From positions 1-19,410 of the forward strand of contig CAKROE010000044.1 of NCBI GenBank assembly GCA_934371915.1: 19,410 nucleotides of DNA. The letters run 5' to 3'. This document shows, piece by piece, positions 7,810 to 15,106 of the stretch. The first letter of the stretch is position 1; each line of letters begins with the position of its first letter. A program made the position numbers and the translations under genes. The stretch comes from an uncultured Blautia sp. (lineage in GTDB: Bacteria; Bacillota; Clostridia; Lachnospirales; Lachnospiraceae). Below the pieces are notes generated by a model. The model made no database searches. It saw only the letters and a list, made by a program, of their open reading frames with translations, and was not told where the DNA came from.

Positions 7810-8935
7810 TTATTGTTCAGCCGGTTTTTTTGACAGTGCGATCCATTTCAGATATGCATTGATGAACGGATCGATCTCGCCGTCCAGAACAGCATCTACA
7901 TTACCTGTTTCTTCACTTGTTCTGTGATCTTTTACCATCGTGTACGGCTGCATGACATAAGATCTGATCTGATTCCCCCAGCCGATATCTGTCACTTCAC
8001 CACGGATACCGGAAAGTTTAGCTTCTGCCTCCTGCTGTTTCAGAAGGAACAGCTTTGCTTTCAGCATCTGCATGGCTTTGTCTTTGTTCATATGCTGTGA
8101 ACGTTCATTCTGACACTGTACTACGATTCCTGTCGGGAAATGCGTAATACGGATCGCCGATGAAGTCTTGTTGATATGCTGACCACCGGCACCACTGCTT
8201 CGATAAGTATCGATACGGATGTCGTCGTCATTAATCTCTACATCCAGGTCTTTCTTGATATCCGGCATAACGTCGCAGGATACGAATGATGTCTGACGTT
8301 TACCGGCTGCATTAAACGGTGAAATACGTACGAGACGATGTACACCTTTTTCGGATTTCAGATAACCATAGGCATTTTCGCCATTTACCTGGAACGTAAC
8401 AGACTTAATACCAGCTTCATCACCATCCAGATAATCCAGTACTTCCATCGTAAATCCCTTACGGTCTACCCAACGGCTGTACATACGATAAAGCATGCCG
8501 CACCAGTCACAGGCCTCTGTACCGCCTGCTCCTGCATTCAGCTTGATGATTGCATTTTCGCTGTCGTATTCTCCGGACAATAATGTCTTAACACGGATGC
8601 TGTCAAAGTTTTTCTCGAATTCGTCCAGCATCTCCTGAATCTCCGGAATGATTTCCGGATCATTTTCCTCATAGCCCATCTCGATCATGGTTTCCATATC
8701 TTCCATCTGGCTCTCCAGACTGTGATAGATCTCCATGTCGTCTTTCATGCTTTTGAGTTCTTTCATTTTTTTCTGGGAAACTTCTGCGTCATCCCAGAAA
8801 TCAGGCGCTTCCATCTCGCGCTCTAATTCTTCAACCCGCTGCTCTTTGTTAGCGAGGTCAAAGTGAATCCCTCACTTCCACTAATGGTTCTGTGTATGTT
8901 GCAAGAATGCTCTTGAACTGATCTAATTCAACCAC
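7810..8935 (-). CDS. prfB: Peptide chain release factor 2, with programmed +1 frameshift
   Basis: RF2 releases finished peptides at UGA and UAA codons on the ribosome. The gene is in two frames. A 25-codon first part starts at GTG 8935 (VVELDQFKSILATYTEPLVE), preceded by AAGAAGGTG, and runs to CTT at 8863-8861, followed by an in-frame TGA. A +1 shift skips 8860 and continues as DLANKEQRVEELEREMEAP to the stop at 7810, giving about 374 residues, normal for RF2. The stop-recognition tripeptide SPF (VRISPFNAAGKRQTSF) and the catalytic GGQ (SSGAGGQHINKTSS) are intact. A downstream-only reading from the ATG at 8814 would lose the N-terminus. It lies 54 bp after the metallo-hydrolase gene. Confidence 0.96.
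8857..8873 (-). promoter_or_regulatory. RF2 autoregulatory frameshift site
   Basis: On the minus strand the site reads AGGGATTCACTTTGAC: a Shine-Dalgarno-like AGGGA, a three-base spacer, the slippery CTT, the TGA stop and a following C. This matches the classical RF2 frameshift arrangement, in which low RF2 lets the ribosome slip +1 and make more RF2. Confidence 0.93.
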
Positions 8936-8989
8936 AGCTTCACCTTCTTTCTATAATAATCATACAAAAATACAATAACATAAAATCCG

Positions 8990-9790
8990 TTATAATTCAA
9001 TCTTTTCGAGGTCTTCCGGCACATACAGATTGCCGTGGAAATACTTCCTGCCTTCTTCTGTATATAATTGTTTACGGCGGGCAATGTTTTTATCCTCGGT
9101 ATGATAAAGGATCAGATTTTTTACGCCAAGCTGTTCTGCAAGTTCGCTGGCATCCTTTGCTGTGGAATGATGTTTTTCATATGGATGGAACCTGTCCGCC
9201 TGGTCATACAGGCAAAAAGCTTCATGAAGCAGCCATTTGCTGTTTTCGGCATATTTTTTCTCACATTCATTATACGGCTCGTCACCACAGCAGGTGAGTT
9301 TTTCACCATTCCCCATGTCCATACAGAATCCGTATTGTTTGGCCTTTGTGGACTGGATATCAAAAAATGTCACCTTATGTCCCATGAGGGTGCGCTCCTC
9401 GCCGTCATTTACCACGACCAGATGAAGGCGTTTGCCGATAAAATCAGTCAGTTTCTTCGGATAAAGCTGCTCTGCCATCTCTCCAAGCAGACCGATCACT
9501 TCATCGTGACCGTAGATCCATGCTTCTCCTTCATACTGTCCCTGTTTCATATGCTGGCAGATCATGCGGATCATCCAGACAATTCCCATCAGATGATCGA
9601 CGTGCTTATGAGTCACAAAAATCTCCCGCATATCCTGCCAGGCAAAACCTGCCTGCTTCAACTGACGAAGCAGAGTGTTTCCACCGCCACCGTCGACCAG
9701 AAGATGTTTCTCCCCGTCCTGCAGGACAAAGCAGGTGTTGTAGCATTCCGTCACCATTGCATTTCCCGTTCCGAGCATTGTTATATTCAT
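8990..9790 (-). CDS. MBL-fold metallo-hydrolase, RNase Z-like
   Basis: This is a 266-residue beta-lactamase-fold hydrolase. The strand MLGTGNAMVTECYNTC at the start and the metal motif THKHVDH (His61, His63, Asp65, His66) identify the family. Further metal ligands are likely in CCGDEPYN, LLHEAF and the C-terminal YHTED. The arrangement resembles RNase Z/ElaC (tRNA 3' processing) and related phosphodiesterases. It is shorter than canonical ElaC and I see no clear exosite arm, so the substrate is uncertain. AGGAGGA precedes the ATG at 9790. It is followed 54 bp later by prfB in the same direction. A 16-bp perfect palindrome lies about 90 bp upstream. Confidence 0.85.
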   Translation of the reverse strand: MNITMLGTGNAMVTECYNTCFVLQDGEKHLLVDGGGGNTLLRQLKQAGFAWQDMREIFVTHKHVDHLMGIVWMIRMICQHMKQGQYEGEAWIYGHDEVIGLLGEMAEQLYPKKLTDFIGKRLHLVVVNDGEERTLMGHKVTFFDIQSTKAKQYGFCMDMGNGEKLTCCGDEPYNECEKKYAENSKWLLHEAFCLYDQADRFHPYEKHHSTAKDASELAEQLGVKNLILYHTEDKNIARRKQLYTEEGRKYFHGNLYVPEDLEKIEL

Positions 9791-9877
9791 GGAAATTCCT
9801 CCTGTGTTTGTTGCTTTTGTGTTTATTATGCTTTTGTATTGCCTGAAGTTGTTATTGCTTTATGTAAAAAAGCCTCC

Positions 9878-9893
9878 ATTATGATATCATAAT
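9878..9893. promoter_or_regulatory. 16-bp perfect palindrome upstream of the metallo-hydrolase
   Basis: ATTATGATATCATAAT is fully self-complementary. It lies between the terminator at 9906-9925 and the metallo-hydrolase start and could be a dimeric regulator site. AT-rich palindromes also arise by chance. Confidence 0.3.
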
Positions 9894-9905
9894 ATAGAAA
9901 GAAAA

Positions 9906-9925
9906 GGAACAGCCAGCGCTGCTCC
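9906..9925 (-). terminator. Intrinsic terminator after the Rpn pseudogene
   Basis: On the minus strand GGAGCAGC pairs with GCTGTTCC (8 bp including one G-U) around a GCTG loop and is followed by a T-rich tail (CTTTTCTTTC). It lies 24 bp past the stop codon of the Rpn remnant. Confidence 0.7.
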
Positions 9926-9948
9926 CTCTTCTGAAAATGCATTAAAAA

Positions 9949-10646
9949 TTACTGCTTGGAAAAACTATATGGTTCTACTTGCAACCCATACTCTTTCATC
10001 AATTGTCTGCGATAATCTTCGTCCTCAAATGCCCTTTTCATATCATCCAGACGATTATCATAATAGAGTTTCTTATATAAGCATTCTACTTGCTCTATAC
10101 CTTTTTTCTTTTCATCTTCTATTAATTCTTCAAGTCCTTTACACATGTTGCCGCCTCCCTCCTGTCTTAGTTCTGATTTAAGTTCCTGTAGTTTTTTCAT
10201 ATCGGACATTACGCATATCAGATCATATGCATCTTCTTCAAGATTGATTAACGCCTCTCTGTGCTCTTGTACATATTTTTCCAATTGTTGTTTGTTTCCA
10301 TCATTTTGCAGAAATCCAAAAACTTCTCTGAGGTCAGTAGTAAATTTTTCAACATTAGAAAAATTCCGTACTTCTATCAGATTAATAGAATAATCCTGCA
10401 TTTGCTTTTGTATATGTAACGGACATATTTTTAGATCTGTAATCTCTCTCAGGCTTTTTGCTCCATTCCAGTTATCTTTTCCAAAATAGATAACGATTGT
10501 AAGAATTGGTTTCAGCCTGTCAGATTCTTTAAATTTTGATAAAAACTCTCCGTGATCTGCCCATGCCTGTTTTTCTCTTTTGTGTTTTCGCTCAATGTCT
10601 TTCCATCTTTAACGTAATTAATTGAAGGAATATCCTTTTTTGCCAT
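9949..10646 (-). pseudogene. Rpn family recombination-promoting nuclease/putative transposase, decayed
   Basis: The 150 codons from 9949 to 10401 continue upstream without a stop to about 10600, adding segments such as KHKREKQAWADHGEFLSKF and DRLKPILTIVIYFGKDNWNG. These are typical of the middle of Rpn/PD-(D/E)XK nuclease family proteins, as is DYSINLIEVRNF. A start with RBS (GAGGTG, ATG at 10646) opens MAKKDIPSINYVKDGK in another frame. The usual roughly 100 residues between these parts, holding the PD-(D/E)XK catalytic core, are missing, and the frames do not join near 10595-10605. The simplest reading is an internal deletion with a frame break. Promoter and terminator are both still visible. 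Confidence 0.78.
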
Positions 10647-10697
10647 CGCACCTCGCTTTCCGGATATGCATTTCAAGAACTTTTTGTTCTTATTTTT

Positions 10698-10726
10698 ATT
10701 ATACGAATTTCGCTATAAAAATTCAA
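10698..10726 (-). promoter_or_regulatory. Predicted promoter of the Rpn remnant
   Basis: On the minus strand TTGAAT (10726-10721) and a consensus TATAAT (10703-10698) are 17 bp apart, about 50 bp before the remnant's ATG. Confidence 0.65.
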
Positions 10727-10820
10727 TCTTTACATATCCTTTTTGCATTGATTTGAGATTTTCGGCTGAAACGCCAGATCAAAAGATAAATAGATGATGT
10801 GATTATTTTAGCACTCCTAC

Positions 10821-10985
10821 ATGTGCGAAGCAAGAAAAAACGTTCGACAAATTCTGCCCAAACACGCAGACCATGGATTAGGACTTTCTATCATTGAAGA
10901 TATCTGCCACAAATATGACGGAAGCTGGCAGTGGAACGACTGTGGCGACACTTTTGAATCGGTCATTCTTTTACGTTATTGTTGA
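10821..10985 (+). pseudogene. C-terminal remnant of a GHKL sensor histidine kinase
   Basis: An open frame of 54 codons ends at TGA 10985. It contains LPKHADHGLGLSIIEDICHKYDG, followed by a Trp-rich strand and SVILL. HGLGLSII is the G2-type glycine motif of the AgrC/VirS-like HATPase domain, and the remaining sequence is the normal end of that domain. Nothing recognisable as the sensor, H-box or N-box lies upstream; a stop codon is found at 10809. It is best read as the 3' scrap of a kinase gene, on the strand of the LytTR system further right. Bases 10727-10820 show no feature I can support. Confidence 0.65.
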
Positions 10986-11014
10986 TACAAAGTAATTTCC
11001 TTTAAAACCCAAAA

Positions 11015-11060
11015 TCTCCGGAATCCCAATCTGTTTTCGCACAGATTAAAATTCCGGAGA
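11015..11060. terminator. Bidirectional intrinsic terminator
   Basis: TCTCCGGAAT (11015-11024) pairs with ATTCCGGAGA (11051-11060). A nested stem AATCTG/CAGATT (11028-11033 with 11042-11047) lies inside. T-rich tails follow on both strands (CTATTTTTATTT on plus, TTTTGGGTTTT on minus). It would serve the DapF-like gene on the minus strand, 24 bp past its stop, and the kinase remnant on the plus strand. Confidence 0.8.
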
Positions 11061-11083
11061 CTATTTTTATTTATGAAATTTTA

Positions 11084-11932
11084 TTATGAGAAAAAGCTCT
11101 CCGCCACACTCATATCTGCCACATAACCGACGCTTCCGGTCATGTAGATCGTATCGTCATCTTTGATATCGATCTGGATTATGCCGCCCGGCTGATTTAC
11201 ATTGATACGGCTTTCAGTCAGACCCAGTCTGTATGCTGCAACGGCTGCTGCGCAGCTTCCCGTACCGGAAGCTTTGGTGTAGCCAGAACCTCTTTCCCAG
11301 ATTTCGATGTCCAGGTTTCCGCTGTCGATCCGTCTGCAGATCTGGAGATTCATTCTTTCAGGAAATTCATCCGCATTCTCCACATACGGTCCGAGATCTT
11401 TTGCAATCTCCGGGCTGACTTCATCCATAAAAATAATGCAGTGCGGATTTCCGACAGTCAGGCAGGTTGCCTTGTAATCTTTCTCATTGAAAGTGAAGGT
11501 TTCATTAATGACTTCACGAACTTCGCCGGTAACCGGAATTTCTCTGGAAATAAAAGACGCTTTGCCCATGTTTACACGAAATTCTGTCGCACGGCTGTTC
11601 AGGCATTCTACCTCAACCGGACCGGACAGCGTCTCAATGCTGAACTTCTGCTCTTTTACATATTCATGATCCATCAGATATTTTGCAAAAATGCGGACAC
11701 CGTTGCCACTGATCGCAGCTTCGCTTCCATCTGAATTATAAATATGAACACCCATTTTTCCGTTGATCTCGACCGGTCCGTAAAGCACACCGTCCGCGCC
11801 AAGTCCGAATCCTCTCTGACACAGGAGAGCAATCTTTTTTCCCTGAAGCTGCACACGGTTTTTATTTGGATCGAGTACCAGATAATCATTACCAAGTCCC
11901 TGATATTTAATCATTGTAATGCTGTTTTCCAT
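11084..11932 (-). CDS. dapF: DapF-family protein (annotated type: diaminopimelate epimerase) with both catalytic cysteines replaced by serine
   Basis: The 282-residue protein has the DapF fold markers: KYQGLGNDYLVLD at the start, GFGLGADGVL, NSDGSEAAISGNGVR, GNPHCIIF and WERGSGYTKASGTGSCAAAV. DapF epimerises LL- to meso-diaminopimelate using a cysteine pair, one in CGNG and one in CGTG. Here both are serine, at residues 75 (codon AGT) and 221 (codon TCC); Cys226 is a different position. The remaining substrate loops are kept, so it is not an obvious pseudogene, but normal two-cysteine epimerisation is not expected. Gene symbol and pathway are therefore provisional. The ATG at 11932 follows GAGAGGG; the internal Met7 has no RBS. 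It stands alone between a terminator and the transglutaminase-like gene. Confidence 0.8.
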   Translation of the reverse strand: MENSITMIKYQGLGNDYLVLDPNKNRVQLQGKKIALLCQRGFGLGADGVLYGPVEINGKMGVHIYNSDGSEAAISGNGVRIFAKYLMDHEYVKEQKFSIETLSGPVEVECLNSRATEFRVNMGKASFISREIPVTGEVREVINETFTFNEKDYKATCLTVGNPHCIIFMDEVSPEIAKDLGPYVENADEFPERMNLQICRRIDSGNLDIEIWERGSGYTKASGTGSCAAAVAAYRLGLTESRINVNQPGGIIQIDIKDDDTIYMTGSVGYVADMSVAESFFS

Positions 11933-12080
11933 GACGAACCCTCTCTTTCACAATATACGCACCTTTTTCTAAAGTATATAGTTTTGTTTTTACAATGTAT
12001 ATAGAATAAAATGCTTGTTATATTGCAAAAAATGCGGTTATCTCACCTGAAAAGCAATTGGAACACTCACGCTCTCAACT

Positions 12081-12776
12081 TCAGGACCATTTTACCTTCG
12101 CCTTCTTAACTGTCATGGTATAAACTTTATCACAGCGCAGACGAAACTGATATTTCTTTCTTGTGACAAGGCAGAGATTCCTGTCAAGATGTGCACGCTG
12201 CATACTGCAGTCAAGCATTCTCCAACTTTTTCCGTATTTCACCTCGCACCATCCATGAAGAGAAAGCGGTGCTGCCGGACCTCTCGCTGTCACACCACCT
12301 ACAGCCACACGACTGTCATAACCGAGCACACGCGCAATATATGCCATCGTAGATGCATAATAATAACAATCTCCACGATGGCGGCTGAACATATATCTCG
12401 CATAAGAAGACAGATTCTTCGCTTTCGGCGCACGATTTGTCATTCCGAAATACGGATAAGTCTGCAATGCTCTGTAGCAGGCTTTGAGACGTTTTGCTCT
12501 GCTGTCTCCTGCTTTTGAATTTCGCATTACAAAATCAACTGCCTGGCGAATTTCCCTTGTGTTTACCTTACATCCGGTCTTATCCACATAATAATACCCT
12601 TTTGTCTTTGAACCCACGATTTTATTCGTGACCAGTTTGTTGTTCTGATAAACTTTTCCATCTCGAATCGTAATCTTAGATGCCGCCGGAACAGATACCT
12701 CCATACTCGTCACAAACACCAGCATAACAAGCAGCACCATCCATATCTTTCTGCTTAATTTTCTTCTCTCTTTCAT
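12081..12776 (-). CDS. Secreted transglutaminase-like cysteine protease fold protein
   Basis: I choose the ATG at 12776 because GGGAGAG lies six bases before it; a longer frame to 12821 has no RBS. The 231-residue product begins with basic residues and one hydrophobic segment (IWMVLLVMLVFVTSMEV), a signal peptide or anchor ending near PAAS. A short repeat-like strand region (DGKVYQNNKLVTNK...GYYYVDKTG) follows. The transglutaminase-like core has Cys137 in RGDCYYYASTMAYIARVLGY, His174 in LHGWCEV and Asp189 in WRMLDCSM, a plausible triad. Proteins like this act outside the cell as peptidases or cross-linking enzymes; the substrate is unknown. The product is very basic. It is divergent from the AraC-type gene, 135 bp apart. 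Confidence 0.85.
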   Translation of the reverse strand: MKERRKLSRKIWMVLLVMLVFVTSMEVSVPAASKITIRDGKVYQNNKLVTNKIVGSKTKGYYYVDKTGCKVNTREIRQAVDFVMRNSKAGDSRAKRLKACYRALQTYPYFGMTNRAPKAKNLSSYARYMFSRHRGDCYYYASTMAYIARVLGYDSRVAVGGVTARGPAAPLSLHGWCEVKYGKSWRMLDCSMQRAHLDRNLCLVTRKKYQFRLRCDKVYTMTVKKAKVKWS

Positions 12777-12911
12777 TTCCATCTCTCCCTGACAAAAACA
12801 ATATTTTCTGAATCTCATCATATAATATCACTTTTCTTTTTACAAGAAATTTTCTATAATTAGAAAAACAGTTCCACGACAGCATCATTATTCTTTTTCG
12901 GGAGGATTTCC

Positions 12912-13739
12912 ATGGATTATTCGCAGTACACACTAGAAAAAACAGGTTATCTCAAAGAAGAGTTCCGTCTCTTTCATATCAATGACCGCACAGACCGGGA
13001 ATTTTCTTATCATTATCATGATTTTCACAAAATCATCGTCTTTCTTTCCGGAAAAGTCACCTATCACATCGAGGGAAAAGCTTACCATCTCAAACCACGT
13101 GATATCCTTCTGGTCAGTCAGGGCGCGATCCACAAACCGGAGATTGATCCGTCCGTTCCATACGAACGCTATATTTTCTGGATCCACGACGACCTTTCCA
13201 TGCAGGAGCTAAACACCTGTTTCCAAAAAGCAACAGACCGCAGTTTTAACCTCGTCCGTATTGATTCCGCTGTCCAGGAACACCTCCGTGATCTTCTGCG
13301 TGAACTCGAAAATTCCATAAAAAATAAAGACTTTGGTGATGAAATACTCAGCAATGCTCTTTTTACGCAATTTATGGTTTATGTCAACCGAATTTTTCTA
13401 CAGACCAGCGCCATCCCTGACCACAGATCTTATTCTTCTGATTCTCAGGTTGAACAGCTTCTGAAATATATCAACCGTAATCTGACCGAAGATCTCTCGA
13501 TTGACCGGCTCTCTGAGAAGTTTTTTTTCAGCAAATATCATATGATGCGAAAATTCAAAAATGAGACCGGCTACACCATTCACAATTATATTACAAGCAA
13601 GCGTCTCCTTCTTGCACGCTCTCTGATAAATGAAGGGACTCCTGTCATGAAAGCCGCGCAGATGAGCGGTTTTAACGACTACACGACCTTTGTACGCTCT
13701 TATAAAAAACAGTTCGGAAATGCCCCTTCTCATGTCTGA
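12912..13739 (+). CDS. AraC family transcriptional regulator with cupin sensor domain
   Basis: This is a 275-residue DNA-binding protein. Residues about 20-95 form a cupin-like effector domain (HYHDFHKIIVFLSGKVTYHI, then HLKPRDILLVSQGAIH), as in AraC regulators that sense small molecules. Residues about 174-275 carry two helix-turn-helix motifs, with the typical LSEKFFFSKYHMMRKFKNETG and the AraC signature region VMKAAQMSGFNDYTTFVRSYKKQFG. GGGAGGA precedes the ATG at 12912. It is divergent from the transglutaminase-like gene, so control of that gene or of itself is possible. The effector cannot be deduced. Confidence 0.93.
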   Translation: MDYSQYTLEKTGYLKEEFRLFHINDRTDREFSYHYHDFHKIIVFLSGKVTYHIEGKAYHLKPRDILLVSQGAIHKPEIDPSVPYERYIFWIHDDLSMQELNTCFQKATDRSFNLVRIDSAVQEHLRDLLRELENSIKNKDFGDEILSNALFTQFMVYVNRIFLQTSAIPDHRSYSSDSQVEQLLKYINRNLTEDLSIDRLSEKFFFSKYHMMRKFKNETGYTIHNYITSKRLLLARSLINEGTPVMKAAQMSGFNDYTTFVRSYKKQFGNAPSHV

Positions 13740-13779
13740 TTCTGTCGATGTATCTCGAACGATTTACCCGTCTATATAC

Positions 13780-13808
13780 TTGAAGTCTGCCCGTGTCCAG
13801 TATATAAT
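13780..13808 (+). promoter_or_regulatory. Predicted promoter of the LytTR regulator operon
   Basis: TTGAAG (13780-13785) and TATAAT (13803-13808) have a 17-bp spacer, 41 bp before the regulator ATG. The inverted pair TATATACT/AGTATATA overlaps the promoter (13773-13780 with 13799-13806) and could be an operator. Confidence 0.6.
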
Positions 13809-13849
13809 AAACGCTATTCAAAAAACATGAACATTCATGGAGAAAAATT

Positions 13850-14581
13850 ATGATAAGAATTGCAGTTTGCGAAGATGACTATGTCTACACCGAAATGATC
13901 CGATCGATTCTGCAGTCATGTATCACAGTACCTTACGAGGTAAAATTTTTTTCATCCGGTACTGAATTTTTGAATACACTTACTGATCACGGCTGCCCTT
14001 ATACGCTTGTAATTACAGACATCGATCTCGGAGCTCAATCCGTCAACGGAATTACCGTTGCCAAAAGAATCAATAAGATAAATGGCGATACACAGATTAT
14101 TTTTATCAGTCAGTATCTGGAATTTGCTTCTGACGTTTACGAAACTTCACACCTCTATTTCGTGAACAAGAAAAAACTCCTCGAATACCTGCCCAAAGCT
14201 TTAACAGCCGCCCACGAAAAATTTGCTCTTCGAGGAGAACAGTACCTTTATTTTCAGTCTTCCTATAAAGAATATCAGGTTCCGCAAAACGATGTTCTTT
14301 ATCTGGAACATATTGCCCGACAGACCTGCATTCATACAGCAACTCATGTTTATTCCGCAAATGAAAAGCTGCAGGATCTTCTGAATCGTATGGGTTCACA
14401 GTTCTGCTCCTGTCACAAAAGTTTTGCTGTAAATCTTTACCAGGTCCGGACACTCCATCATACCTGCATCACCCTGCGAAACGGCGTTTCCATCCCGGTC
14501 AGCCGTTCACGCTATCCTCATGTACGGGATGTTTTTGCCCGCCTGACAATGCACAACGGAAAGGAGAATTTTTATGGATGA
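13850..14581 (+). CDS. LytTR family response regulator (AgrA/VirR type)
   Basis: This 243-residue protein has a receiver domain at 1 to about 120. Acidic residues CEDD lie at the start, the probable phospho-acceptor is Asp57 in LVITDIDLG, a Ser lies in IIFISQ, and a Lys in YFVNKKKLLEY. The C-terminal LytTR DNA-binding domain spans about 140-240 (YLEHIARQTCIHTATHVYSANEKL... and FAVNLYQVRTLHH). Such regulators control quorum, bacteriocin or virulence-type genes after phosphorylation by a GHKL kinase. No intact kinase gene is adjacent. The next gene overlaps its stop by 8 bp (ATGGATGA), so the two are translationally coupled. Confidence 0.93.
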   Translation: MIRIAVCEDDYVYTEMIRSILQSCITVPYEVKFFSSGTEFLNTLTDHGCPYTLVITDIDLGAQSVNGITVAKRINKINGDTQIIFISQYLEFASDVYETSHLYFVNKKKLLEYLPKALTAAHEKFALRGEQYLYFQSSYKEYQVPQNDVLYLEHIARQTCIHTATHVYSANEKLQDLLNRMGSQFCSCHKSFAVNLYQVRTLHHTCITLRNGVSIPVSRSRYPHVRDVFARLTMHNGKENFYG

Positions 14582-14990
14582 TCTTAAACAAAATATCCGC
14601 AAATGGAACCACGACATTCTGACTCATATGATTGGAATCACTTATCTCATGGACATGCAGCGATATCCGGAAGCCGAACGCTACTGCGAGAAAATTCTGA
14701 ACAGTCTCTCCTCATTTTCTGAGACCTTCCGAACTCGCGCCACATCCCCTGATCCGGATAGTGTAAGTGAATCCCCTGTTTCAACCGATTATCTTCCTGA
14801 TGGATTTATAGAATATCAGGAAACACTTCCGGCAGAAATAGCAGCGTTCCAGACGCTTCTTCAACAGAAAAAATACCCGGAAGCACATTACAAACTTCAT
14901 CTTATTACCACAGAATTTGACAACAGACGGCCTCAGCCTGTACCTGCAGACGACATTATTAAAAACATCGTCGATGAGGTCAGGAAATAA
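14574..14990 (+). CDS. Small H-box protein coupled to the LytTR regulator, no ATPase domain
   Basis: The 138-residue soluble protein opens with NIRKWNHDILTHMIGITYL, then MQRYPEAERYCEKIL. This strongly recalls the H-box of AgrC-like kinases (xxRHDxxNH followed by a YEEA helix), with His13 as the candidate phospho-acceptor. No N, G1 or G2 box of an ATPase follows and there is no membrane span. Residues about 90-115 (QTLLQQKKYPEAHYKLHLITTEF) partly echo the first helix pair, so a two-repeat helical bundle is possible. It starts inside the regulator's last codons, pointing to a shared job. It may be a phosphotransfer or regulator-binding protein, or the remains of a kinase. The function is inferred, not established. 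Confidence 0.7.
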   Translation: MDDLKQNIRKWNHDILTHMIGITYLMDMQRYPEAERYCEKILNSLSSFSETFRTRATSPDPDSVSESPVSTDYLPDGFIEYQETLPAEIAAFQTLLQQKKYPEAHYKLHLITTEFDNRRPQPVPADDIIKNIVDEVRK

Positions 14991-15039
14991 TGTATTTCTG
15001 TTATTGAAATAAATTCACAATTTTTACCTTTCTTTCGGA

Positions 15040-15068
15040 TTGCAGTATTGGCAAATAAATGTTATTAT
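15040..15068 (+). promoter_or_regulatory. Predicted promoter of the pseudopilin gene
   Basis: TTGCAG (15040-15045) and TATTAT (15063-15068) have a 17-bp spacer, about 38 bp before the pseudopilin ATG. The gene therefore appears to be transcribed alone. Confidence 0.5.
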
Positions 15069-15106
15069 GAAAATCATTATTCATTTTTTCTTTGAGGTAA
15101 ATATAA

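Noticed and set aside
7799..7828. GGCTGAA/TTCAGCC hairpin with a T-run at the 3' end of prfB.
   Set aside because: The T-run is on the plus strand, where no gene ends, and the right half lies in prfB coding sequence. It is not a convincing terminator for prfB.
12777..12821. Longer N-terminus of the transglutaminase-like protein.
   Set aside because: No RBS precedes the start at 12821, whereas GGGAGAG is correctly spaced before 12776 and yields a normal signal peptide.
12822..12911. Promoters in the gap between the divergent transglutaminase-like and AraC genes.
   Set aside because: A TATAAT at 12855-12860 exists, but no acceptable -35 lies 16-18 bp upstream, and minus-strand candidates are equally weak.
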